Source: Actinomycetes bacterium (GTDB taxonomy: Bacteria > Actinomycetota > Acidimicrobiia > Acidimicrobiales > UBA8190). From it: a stretch of 7,946 nucleotides of DNA. Under the pieces are notes generated by a model. That model ran no database searches and was not told where the DNA came from. It saw only the letters and a list, made by a program, of their open reading frames with translations. The stretch spans positions 1 to 7,946 of the forward strand of contig JAJZYI010000153.1 of NCBI GenBank assembly GCA_021798135.1. Reading direction: 5' to 3'. Shown piece by piece: positions 1-7,324 of the stretch. Position numbers and translations under genes: made by a program. Each line of letters opens with the position of its first letter. Position 1 is the first letter of the stretch.

Positions 1-1
1 C

Positions 2-753
2 GCCGGCGCCGAGACGCCCAGCGCGATCGGAGTGGCGCGGGCTGGCGCCGGCGGTGCACCCCGGCGGGCGACCGCAGGGCCGGGCGACGTGGCGGGCACG
101 GCCGGGCCGCGGCCAGGGGCGGACGGGGCGCTGCAGGCGACGGGTGGAACGCGGTCGGGGACGGACGGGGCGCTGCAGGCGACGGACGGGGCGGTGCGCG
201 CGGCGGAGGAGGCGGTGCAGGCGGCGGACGGGGCGGTGCACGCGGCGGACGGCAGCACGCGACAGCCGCGTGCGGGTCCCGCCGGGGTGCTCCGACCAGC
301 CGGGTCCCCGCCCCAGCGGGCCGGCCTCGAGGCCCTGCGCCTGGCGGTCCACCACCCCGAGGAGGTGGCGAGCCGCCTGGAGCGCTTCCTGTTCCTCGAC
401 CCGCGCCAGCGGGCGGCCTTCGACGCCCTGGTGGCCGAGGACGACCTGCACCGCGCCATCGCGCGGGCCGAGCGGGCCGACCCGGCGGTGGCCGCGCTGC
501 TCCGGCGGGTCGCGGTCGAGGAACCGGCCGCGGATGCCGATGACGTGGTGGTGCAGATGATCCGGGTCGCCGTCGGGCACGCGCTCCGGCAGCTCCGAGC
601 CGAGGCCACCGTGACGCCGGAGCGCTTCGCCGACCTGGCCGCGGAGGCGGCCACGGTGCGCGGTGACCTGGCGGCGATCGAGGGGGACGGGGCCGACCCG
701 GCGGCAGCGGATCGGTTGGTAGCCTGGCTCGGCAGGAGGGGCGAGGAGGACGC

Positions 754-757
<4 letters not shown>
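2..757 (+). CDS. dnaG: DNA primase DnaG, C-terminal part (5' end outside window)
   Basis: The frame is open from the left edge, so this is the 3' part of a longer gene; the GTG at 32 is not the true start. The zinc-binding and TOPRIM catalytic domains of primase are not in the window. Visible are a Gly/Ala-rich linker with six 7-residue repeats (121-246), then an alpha-helical domain from about position 325 to 750. This domain starts LEALRLAVHHPEEV and contains RFLFLDPRQRAAFDALV, as expected for the DnaB-helicase-binding domain of actinobacterial primases. Primase makes RNA primers at the replication fork in the cytoplasm. The stop codon overlaps the rpoD start (ATGA at 754-757), so the two genes are probably cotranscribed and translationally coupled. 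The identity rests on the C-terminal pattern plus the dnaG-rpoD neighbourhood; without the catalytic core it is strong but not certain. Confidence 0.8.
121..246 (+). repeat. Six 21-bp in-frame tandem repeats in the dnaG linker
   Basis: Units begin at 121, 142, 163, 184, 205 and 226. Units 1 and 3 are identical over 21 bp; unit 2 (142-162) is the most diverged. Each encodes seven residues: DGALQAT, GGTRSGT, DGALQAT, DGAVRAA, EEAVQAA and DGAVHAA. Because the unit is a multiple of three, copy-number change would keep dnaG in frame. The array lies in the linker before the helicase-binding domain. Confidence 0.85.
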
Positions 758-2283
<1,526 letters not shown>

Positions 2284-2321
2284 GGGGCGGTTCCGGTCCG
2301 CGGGCCCCTGGCTCCGCCGTC

Positions 2322-2339
2322 GCCGGGTGCCCCCCCGGC
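2322..2339 (+). terminator. Possible weak hairpin downstream of rpoD
   Basis: A perfect 6-bp inverted repeat, gccggg (2322-2327) and cccggc (2334-2339), with a 6-base loop lies 39 bp past the rpoD stop. There is no T-run after it, so it would at best be a weak or factor-assisted terminator. In DNA this GC-rich such hairpins also arise by chance. The rest of the 2284-2569 gap shows only the candidate promoter listed separately. Confidence 0.25.
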
Positions 2340-2489
2340 ACGTTCGGGGCGGGTGGTCCGGGTGCCGACGAACGCGGAGCTCCGCTCGGGTCGCAGGTGT
2401 GCGCGGCCGGGCACGTCACCGCTCACCGGCCGGGGCGCGGGCTCCGGTCCGACCCGCCGCCGGCGGCCGGGTCGTCGGTGCCGCGATGC

Positions 2490-2495
2490 TATGGT
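2490..2495 (+). promoter_or_regulatory. Candidate -10 element for tRNA-Asn
   Basis: TATGGT fits the actinobacterial sigma-A -10 pattern TAnnnT and lies 75 bp upstream of the tRNA 5' end, in otherwise GC-rich sequence. No good -35 hexamer (TTGACA-like) is seen at the expected distance, so support is limited to the -10 match and its position. Confidence 0.35.
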
Positions 2496-2569
2496 CGTCG
2501 ACACCCGTGCCCGGCCGCCCGCCGCAGGTCACGGGAGGCTGGCGCCAGTGGCACGGAAGCGTCAGGCAG

Positions 2570-2645
2570 TCCGGGGTAGCTCAATCGGCAGAGCAAGCGG
2601 CTGTTAACCGCTAGGTTGAGAGTTCGAGTCTCTCCCCCGGAGCCA
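2570..2645 (+). tRNA. tRNA-Asn (anticodon GTT)
   Basis: A complete 76-base cloverleaf. The acceptor stem TCCGGGG (2570-2576) pairs with CCCCGGA (2635-2641). The D stem is GCTC/GAGC and the anticodon stem AGCGG/CCGCT. The anticodon loop CTGTTAA places GTT at 2603-2605. The variable loop is AGGTT, and the T stem GAGAG/CTCTC encloses TTCGAGT. The discriminator base is G and the 3' CCA is encoded (2643-2645). It reads asparagine codons AAC and AAU. It lies downstream of rpoD on the same strand, with 286 bp between them, and converges with the PAS-GGDEF gene. Confidence 0.97.
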
Positions 2646-2658
2646 ACCGGCCAACCGG

Positions 2659-2687
2659 GCCGGGTCGCGGGCGGCGCCTGACCCGGC
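2659..2687. terminator. Inverted repeat between converging tRNA-Asn and PAS-GGDEF gene
   Basis: A perfect 8-bp inverted repeat, gccgggtc (2659-2666) and gacccggc (2680-2687), with a 13-base loop fills most of the 41-bp space between the tRNA 3' end and the stop of the converging gene. Its right arm ends on the last base of that stop codon (TAG, 2689-2687). The position suits a bidirectional terminator. No T-run follows on either strand. Confidence 0.4.
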
Positions 2688-3712
2688 TACGAGCTGCCGC
2701 CCCGGTGCCGGGCGTCCCGAGCGGCGTACATGGCGTGGTCGGCTCGGCTCACCCAGGTCTCGAACGGTGCGGGGTCGTCCACGGGCCGGGTCGCCCAGCC
2801 GAGCGACACCTCGACCCGCTCGCCCGGCGCCGCCAGGTCGGCGGCCGCCAGCGACTGCCGGATGCGCCGCTCCAGGCCAGCGCGGTCTCGCTCCCCGACA
2901 CCCAAGGTGACGACGAGGAACTCGTCGCCGCCGATGCGGGCCACCACGTCGGACCTGCGGAAGGCCGACGACAGGGCCTCGGCCACCGCCCGCAGTGCGT
3001 CGTCGCCGGCAGCGTGGCCGAAGGCATCGTTCAGGGCCTTCAGGCCGTCGACGTCGACGAACAGCACCTGCACCTCGTGGCGCTGGCGGTCGGCCAGCTC
3101 GACGAGCTGGGAGCCCAGCGTCATGGCCGCCCGCCGGTTGCGCAGCCCCGTCAGCTCGTCGGTCATCGACAGCTCGTGCAGCGTGGCCGTCATCGTCCGC
3201 AGGCGTTCTTCGATGGCGACACGCTCGCTCACGTCGCGGATGACCGTGCAGGCGCGCTCGTGCCCGGCGTCGTCGAGGAAGATCTGGGCGCTCATCTCCA
3301 CCTCGATGAACGATCCGTCACCCCGCCGCATCCGGGCAACCCCCTTGACGCGACCCTGCTGGCGCCGGGTGGCGAGCATGGCGTCCCACCGGGGGTCGCC
3401 GGGGTCGGCCAGGCCCTGGCGGCCGGCCCGGCAGATCTCGGCCTCGGTCATGGCGAGGATGGCGCAGGCGGCCGGGTTCGCGGCCAGGACCGGTCCCTCG
3501 GTCGACGTGAAGAGGACGCCGTCGGGACTGTGGCGGTACAGCGCCGCGTAGTCGGCCGGCCCGAGCACCTCGTGCGCCCCGGGCACGGCTGGTCCCCCGG
3601 GCGTCCCGGGTGCCCCGGGCGTCTCCGGTGCCCCCCGCGCCGCCGGAAGGTCCGGCACGTGGACGGCGCACTCGCCGGGCGCAGCCCCGCTGTCCATGGT
3701 TGCTGGGCCCAT
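2687..3712 (-). CDS. PAS-GGDEF protein, predicted diguanylate cyclase
   Basis: Predicted to make the second messenger cyclic di-GMP from two GTP in the cytoplasm, under control of an N-terminal sensor. The 341 residues contain a Pro/Gly/Ala-rich start (about 25-48). A PAS domain follows at about 52-165 (YRHSPDGVLFTSTEG at its start, VIRDVSERVAIEERL at its end), then a short helix. The GGDEF domain is at about 183-337: TDELTGLRNRRAA, the metal-binding FVDVDGLKALND (220-229), and an intact catalytic GGDEF at 261-265. RRSD at 252-255, five residues before GGDEF, matches the RxxD inhibitory site that binds product. No membrane segment or signal peptide is seen. The ATG at 3712 is favoured because a GAGGGGG-type ribosome binding site sits about 9 bases upstream; an in-frame ATG at 3697 is a weaker choice. 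The signal sensed by the PAS domain cannot be told. No EAL or HD-GYP domain follows. Confidence 0.93.
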   Translation of the reverse strand: MGPATMDSGAAPGECAVHVPDLPAARGAPETPGAPGTPGGPAVPGAHEVLGPADYAALYRHSPDGVLFTSTEGPVLAANPAACAILAMTEAEICRAGRQGLADPGDPRWDAMLATRRQQGRVKGVARMRRGDGSFIEVEMSAQIFLDDAGHERACTVIRDVSERVAIEERLRTMTATLHELSMTDELTGLRNRRAAMTLGSQLVELADRQRHEVQVLFVDVDGLKALNDAFGHAAGDDALRAVAEALSSAFRRSDVVARIGGDEFLVVTLGVGERDRAGLERRIRQSLAAADLAAPGERVEVSLGWATRPVDDPAPFETWVSRADHAMYAARDARHRGGSS

Positions 3713-3765
3713 CCGGCGATGCCCCCTCGGTCGGCCGTCTTCCGGGCGTAGTCCAACGCCATGCT

Positions 3766-3771
3766 ACCCTA
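3766..3771 (-). promoter_or_regulatory. Candidate -10 element for the PAS-GGDEF gene
   Basis: Read on the minus strand, TAGGGT matches the TAnnnT -10 pattern and lies 54 bp before the gene start, a suitable distance. The overlapping plus-strand hexamer TACCCT (3765-3770) fits the same pattern, but no plus-strand gene follows it. No convincing -35 hexamer is visible. Confidence 0.3.
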
Positions 3772-3846
3772 CGAGGCTCGACGACGACACTGAGCGTTCG
3801 CCGGGAGCGGGGGCCGTGCGTCCCGGCGACGCGGCCGGGCAGCGAC

Positions 3847-3864
3847 CCGGGCTGTCGTGCCCGG
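3847..3864. terminator. Possible hairpin terminator after the lipoprotein pseudogene
   Basis: A perfect 6-bp GC inverted repeat, ccgggc (3847-3852) and gcccgg (3859-3864), with loop tgtcgt lies about 50 bp downstream of the stop at 3915 on the minus strand and upstream of the PAS-GGDEF gene. There is no T-run. The 3772-3914 gap otherwise shows nothing I can name. Confidence 0.25.
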
Positions 3865-3914
3865 ACCGCCGCCCGGCAGGCAGGTCGCTCGCCGGGTGCC
3901 GGCGGGCGGGTCCG

Positions 3915-4760
3915 TCAGTTCGACGTGGTCGTGGTCGCCGGCGCCTGGACGTACAGGCCGCCGACCTCGCCGCCGAGGCTGACGGGGCGGAACGAGGTGC
4001 TGCCCGAACCTGCCGCCGTGGTGCTCGCCGCGCACGACGCGTATGTCGTCGCGCCAACGTCGCGGGACGGGAGCCACAGGACGTTCGACGACGGGATCGC
4101 CGCACGAGGTGGCCGAGCCCGTGGAGACGGTGCAGTTCGTCACCGGCGCGGAGGGGTTGACGGTGAGGCCGCCGGTCACGCCGCTGAAGCCGACGTTGCC
4201 CTGCGAGCCTCCGAAGGCCGCGTCTGCGAACCGCCACCACGAGCCGGTCGCCGCATCCTGGCCAGACGGCGATGCCGATCGTCCCGATCGCCGGGTGGCC
4301 GGACGAGGCCGCCGGGATGGTCACCGGTGTGGAGCACTCCGACGACACGGCCGTCGTGCTGCACGTCACGCCGGCCGTCGTGGCCGGCGGGTTGGTGAGG
4401 AGGGACGAACCGGCGGTGGTCGTACCGCCCCCGTGACCTTCCATGCCAGATGGCCGGCAATGGTGCCGCTGGCGGCGACGGTTGGCCCGGCGACCAGGCT
4501 CACCTGGCTGGTCGCCACGTCCGACGCGCCCGAGGTCAGCGTCGCCGGCTGCGACCACGTCGGGGATGGTGCGGTCTCGCAAAGCGATAGCGGCTCTACG
4601 ATCGAGGTCGGCCCGGTCGAGCCCGACGGGAAGACGAAGGTGCTGGTCGTCGCCACACCCGGGATCCGCCACCGCCCGAACCGGACGACGTGCACGCCGC
4701 TGCGACCAGCGGGACTACCGCCGCCGCGAGGGTGGCGAACCACGTTCTTCTCACAGGCAT
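3915..4760 (-). pseudogene. Secreted lipoprotein gene broken by four apparent frame changes
   Basis: The ATG at 4760 has a good ribosome binding site (GAGGAGA, 6 bases upstream) and starts a lipoprotein signal peptide: MPVRRTWF, a hydrophobic stretch, then VAAAC with the candidate lipidated Cys at residue 23. This frame stops at 4596, but protein-like sequence rich in Ser, Thr, Gly, Ala and Val continues by changing frame four times. Segments are: to about 4660; 4659 to 4432 (TSTFVFPSGSTGPTSIVEPL); 4430 to 4262 (TTAGSSLLTNPPATTAGV); 4260 to 4101 (SWWRFADAAFGGSQGNVGF); 4100 to a TGA at 3917-3915 (NVLWLPSRDVGATTYAS). The first two changes look like one missing base each (CCCGGG near 4660, a five-G run at 4428-4432). 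The last two look like one extra base each (GGCC near 4262, GG near 4100). The net shift is zero, and 3915-4760 is exactly 282 codons. The family is not recognised. It may be a recent pseudogene or carry local sequence errors. Confidence 0.7.
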
Positions 4761-5000
4761 CTCGTGTCTCCTCGAAGACAAAATGGCGCACGCGTGGTTA
4801 CGTTCATTCGCGCGCTGTCAGCGTTCTCGTGACGGCAGCCGCCGCCACCTTCCGTGGGAGGTGCCCGCCACCCGCCTGTTCCAAGACCACCTGCTGCGGT
4901 GCCCACCCTGGGCCGCCGTCACCGCGAGGCGTTGTCCTGCACCCCGGTGGAAAGCCGCCCCGCTGGATGGCCGTCGCGGGTCCAGTGCTGCGTCGCCAAA

Positions 5001-5018
5001 GGCGGCACCGGTGCCGCC
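5001..5018. repeat. 18-bp perfect palindrome
   Basis: ggcggcacc (5001-5009) is followed directly by its reverse complement ggtgccgcc (5010-5018), without a spacer. A perfect, spacer-free palindrome of this length could be a binding site for a dimeric protein. It is not next to a recognisable gene start, and high GC raises the chance of coincidence. Confidence 0.6.
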
Positions 5019-5630
5019 CGGTGGGACGTCTCGGCTGGATTGTCGACGGCCCGGCTTTCCAAGGCAACGGGCACGGCGTCCCTAGTCAACGGCCGAGGCG
5101 GCGGGCCGAAGCCTTCGCGACCGTGGTGGCCGAGGGCGCCGCGGGGCGGACCGGGTGCTGCGCCGGGGATCGATGAGCGGCGCTCAGCGAGCGCCCCGCC
5201 TGGCACGTGTCGCGGGCCCGGTCGGCTCAGGTGCGGAAGATGGGCTCGTCATGCGGTCGGCGGCACGCTCAAACTCGGGTGATGGGAGCGCCATCCAGTC
5301 GGAGTGTCAGTGATGGACCGCCTGGTCCGGAACGGCCCGGTCGCGGAGCCCAGATTTCGCGACGCCAAGGAGGTCAGACCTTGGTGTCACCCGTTTGGCC
5401 ACCACATGGGTGACCACCCCGTGGGCGCGGGCCAAGCCCGCCCTGCCAGAGCCGACGACGGCCGGCCGCGCAGCGGGGTCGGTGAACGCGTGCACCGCGT
5501 ACTGCAGCGGTCGCGACCACCTCTGCAACGCGCCGACGTGCGCTGTCGCCTCGCGGCGGCCGCGCCCTCGTTGGGCGAGCGCGGCCGTCGCGGTTCCGCC
5601 GGCTGCCGGTGCGCCTGATCCGGCTACCGC

Positions 5631-5648
5631 AGGCGCCGTGCGGCGCCT
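5631..5648. repeat. Hairpin-forming inverted repeat downstream of lipoprotein gene
   Basis: aggcgcc (5631-5637) and ggcgcct (5642-5648) form a perfect 7-bp stem with loop gtgc, about 107 bp past the stop of the lipoprotein gene at 5755 on the minus strand. It could act as a terminator, but no T-run follows. Confidence 0.35.
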
Positions 5649-5692
5649 CGGCCGACCCCGATGTCACGCGCTCGGTCGGGATCCAGTGACCA

Positions 5693-5710
5693 CCGCGCAA
5701 CCTTGCGTGG
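5693..5710. terminator. Possible terminator of the intact lipoprotein gene
   Basis: ccgcgca (5693-5699) pairs with tgcgtgg (5704-5710), seven pairs including one G-T, around the loop acct. It lies 45 bp past the minus-strand stop at 5755, where a terminator would be expected. No T-run follows, so an intrinsic terminator is uncertain. Confidence 0.3.
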
Positions 5711-5754
5711 CGGGCTACCGGTTCGACGGGGCAGAGGCGGCGGGCCGTCCGGTG

Positions 5755-6423
5755 TCATCCCTGGGGGACCGCCCACTTCACCACAGCGTTGGGCGTCGTG
5801 AATCCGGCGGTCGTGGCGGAGAACTGGATCCCAGTGACCGACACTCCCTGTGGTACGGAGAAGGCAACCCAGCCACGGTCGCACTGGCCGGGCGACAGCG
5901 ACGACAGGTTCGAACCGAGTTCGGAGAGCGCCGCAAGCGGACCGCCGAATTGAGAGCCCGACGCTCCGATCGACACGCCTGCCGACGACCCGTTGGACAG
6001 CAGTGCCGAGAAGTCCTGCTCGTCGGCTCCGGTCTGTGAGCCCTTCGCGCCTGCGCACAGCGTCGCGTCGATCGCGTCCCACACGTGGCCGGCACTTGGC
6101 GTCTGCTGCAGCTGGCTCGTGTCCGTGACGTCGGGATACCAGCCGGAGACCTGCACTGACGTGATGCCGCCGAGCGTCGCCGGGATCGCCACCTTCGTGC
6201 CGAGCGAGTTCATGCTCGGCGTCGTAGACGAAGAACCAGCCGACGCCTTCGAGCCCGACGTCACCGAGCGGCTGGACGTGCCAGCGCTCGGCGAGCTCGA
6301 AGCCGGCGACCCGGCACTCGACTCAACCGAGCCGGATGTCACCGAGCTCGTCGTCGTGCAAGCGCCGGCGACCAAGGCAACCGCTGCCAGGGCGGCAGCT
6401 GCGGCCGTCACCCGAACCACCAT
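5755..6423 (-). CDS. Secreted lipoprotein with possible DUF4352-like domain
   Basis: Predicted to be exported and anchored by lipid to the outer face of the membrane; function unknown. The 222 residues start MVVRVTAAAAALAAVALV, a short signal peptide ending in VAGAC with the candidate lipidated Cys at residue 22. A Ser/Thr/Gly-rich tether covers about 23-70, followed by a beta-type domain at about 75-220. Within it, AGHVWDAIDATLCAGAKGSQ, PGQCDRGWVAFSVPQGVSV and a final VVKWAVPQG resemble actinobacterial DUF4352 / Ig-like lipoproteins. Cys123 and Cys181 could form a disulfide. The ATG at 6423 is preferred because a GGGGAGG ribosome binding site lies 7 bases upstream. An in-frame ATG at 6450 also has an upstream GGGGAGG, owing to a duplication of the leader. 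The open frame continues to 6753 through repeat sequence that is not protein-like. It lies upstream of, and in the same orientation as, the frame-broken lipoprotein gene, about 1 kb away. Confidence 0.85.
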   Translation of the reverse strand: MVVRVTAAAAALAAVALVAGACTTTSSVTSGSVESSAGSPASSSPSAGTSSRSVTSGSKASAGSSSTTPSMNSLGTKVAIPATLGGITSVQVSGWYPDVTDTSQLQQTPSAGHVWDAIDATLCAGAKGSQTGADEQDFSALLSNGSSAGVSIGASGSQFGGPLAALSELGSNLSSLSPGQCDRGWVAFSVPQGVSVTGIQFSATTAGFTTPNAVVKWAVPQG

Positions 6424-6473
6424 CGTCCGACCTCCCCGTCGTCCGACCATGCCATCGCCCGACCTCCCCGTCG
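6420..6473. repeat. Direct repeat duplicating the lipoprotein ribosome binding site and start
   Basis: The 22 bases at 6420-6441 recur at 6452-6473 with one mismatch (6426 versus 6458), a period of 32 bp. On the minus strand each copy carries GGGGAGG followed by an ATG (6423 and 6455). Only the ATG at 6423 is in the lipoprotein frame; another in-frame ATG is at 6450. Confidence 0.8.
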
Positions 6474-6668
6474 GGCGGCCGCTATGTTGGCCTGTCGACG
6501 CGCCGGCCGCAACACGGACGCCCCCTGTCGGAGCGGTGCGCTCTACGGTGCGAAGGCCCAGCTCAGGTCTCCGGTCGCCCGGTTCGAGCTCGGCCACACC
6601 TGTCGCCGCACCTCGCCGGCATCTCAGGTCCTCTGCTGCCACCCGCCGTGAGCCACTTTGAGCGCCAG

Positions 6669-6724
6669 CGCAAGGCTGCGCAAGGCTGCGCAAGGCTGCG
6701 CAAGGCTGCGCAAGGCTGCGCAAG
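6669..6724. repeat. Perfect 10-bp tandem repeat, about 5.6 copies
   Basis: The unit caaggctgcg occurs five times without change at 6671-6720, with cg before and caag after it. Each junction forms the palindrome TGCGCA. The unit is not a multiple of three and lies outside any supported gene. Perfect identity suggests recent expansion. Confidence 0.95.
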
Positions 6725-7107
6725 CTCGGTCGCCGGGCGCTCTGTGCCAGCACGTCCTCCGTCCGGCAGGGAGCGGGACGCGGGGCGTCGCCGGCCGCCG
6801 CAGAGCGCTGGTCGGTGCCGGGCCGGGCGCCACGGTCGTCTTCGTCGCAGCGGCTTGGGATCTCCCAATCCTCGTCGTCCGGTAGCGGCAGGCCCTGGCG
6901 GAGGCCGAGGAAGACGGCAGCCTTCCGCGTCTCGGTGTACAGGTCTGCGAGCGCTCACGTTGTCTGGGTGTGGTCGCCGTGGAGGTGCGCGACGGCTGGC
7001 GTTCACGCCCGGCGCGGGCATCCGTGCCACCGTGGGGCCGCAGTCACTGCAACGCTAGGAGATCTCGGACGTCGAGACCGCCGGCATTCCTCCCTCGGCT
7101 CGCCACG

Positions 7108-7113
7108 TAGGCT
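7108..7113 (+). promoter_or_regulatory. Candidate -10 element for the CAT-anticodon tRNA
   Basis: TAGGCT fits the TAnnnT -10 pattern and sits 41 bp upstream of the tRNA 5' end. No clear -35 hexamer is found at the usual distance. Confidence 0.35.
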
Positions 7114-7153
7114 GCCGGCCAGTGGCGGCACGGAAGCCGCCAGCCACGTGCCA

Positions 7154-7226
7154 GCCGGCGTAGCTCAGTGGTCAGAGCAGGGGACTCATAATCCCTGGGT
7201 CGCGGGTTCGATCCCCGCCGCCGGTA
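7154..7226 (+). tRNA. tRNA with anticodon CAT, probably elongator tRNA-Met
   Basis: A complete cloverleaf of 73 bases. The acceptor stem GCCGGCG (7154-7160) pairs with CGCCGGT (7219-7225), with a G-T first pair. The D stem is GCTC/GAGC with an 8-base loop. The anticodon stem GGGGA/TCCCT surrounds CTCATAA, giving CAT at 7187-7189. The T stem is GCGGG/CCCGC and the discriminator is A. CCA is not encoded (CCG follows), unlike the tRNA-Asn here. The anticodon stem lacks the GGG/CCC pairs next to the loop that mark initiator tRNAs. An Ile tRNA with lysidine-modified CAT is the alternative: the short D loop resembles E. coli ileX, but pair 29-41 is G-C and 4-69 is G-C, not the C-G pairs expected for isoleucine identity. 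Confidence 0.9.
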
Positions 7227-7260
7227 CCGGGTCACGACCGTCGCGCCCCGGGCTGGTCGA

Positions 7261-7324
7261 CGGCTGCGGGACCGGACAGCTGCGGGACCGGGCGGCTGCG
7301 GGACCAGGCGGCTGCGGGATCACT
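7261..7324. repeat. Four 16-bp tandem repeats between tRNA and arfB
   Basis: Units start at 7261, 7277, 7293 and 7309 with consensus cggctgcgggaccggg. Units 1 to 3 differ at only one to three positions; unit 4 diverges in its last bases, where it contains the arfB stop codon (TGA, 7322-7320). The array fills most of the space between the converging tRNA and arfB. Confidence 0.85.

Larger units (their letters stand above)
4761..5754. other. About 1 kb without a convincing gene, rich in inverted repeats
   Basis: Open frames here (for example 4854-5282 and 5313-5618 plus, 4919-5206 and 5307-5528 minus) lack a good ribosome binding site, recognisable motifs or consistent protein-like composition. 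What can be seen is a set of inverted repeats: an 18-bp palindrome (5001-5018), 5179-5195, 5386-5414, an imperfect hairpin at 5557-5587, 5631-5648 and 5693-5710. Just upstream of the lipoprotein start, the minus strand holds CTGACA (4821-4816) and TAACCA (4800-4795), a weak promoter-like pair with a short 15-bp spacer. Since the neighbouring gene is frame-broken, degraded coding sequence may be hidden here too. Confidence 0.5.
6424..7153. other. Gene-free stretch of about 730 bp
   Basis: No open frame here looks like a protein. The longer ones (for example 6336-7058 plus and 6563-7030 minus) owe their length to high GC and to a 10-bp tandem repeat that stays open in all frames. The stretch holds the leader duplication (6420-6473), the 10-bp repeat array (6669-6724) and a candidate -10 element before the tRNA (7108-7113). 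I see nothing else that I can name. Confidence 0.55.

Noticed and set aside
2327..2614. Small plus-strand open frames between rpoD and tRNA-Asn
   Set aside because: They run into the tRNA gene, lack ribosome binding sites and have low-complexity Arg/Pro-rich translations typical of non-coding high-GC DNA.
5307..5528. Minus-strand frame with VVTHVVAKRV and SDLLG, faintly like the end of error-prone polymerase DnaE2
   Set aside because: The resemblance covers only about 20 residues, the upstream sequence does not match a polymerase in any frame, and no start with a ribosome binding site is seen.
5395..6039. 214-codon plus-strand open frame
   Set aside because: Its second half is antisense to the intact lipoprotein gene, it has no convincing ribosome binding site, and the sequence matches no family I know.
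6669..6724. CRISPR array
   Set aside because: The units are only 10 bp and directly adjacent, with no unique spacers and no cas genes nearby.
6424..6753. Upstream part of the lipoprotein open frame, giving a 332-residue reading
   Set aside because: It runs through the 10-bp repeat and would bury the signal peptide inside the protein; the ATG at 6423 has a good ribosome binding site and gives a proper lipoprotein start.
2570..7226. Integrated element bounded by tRNA attachment sites
   Set aside because: No integrase gene and no repeated copy of either tRNA 3' end was found in the window.
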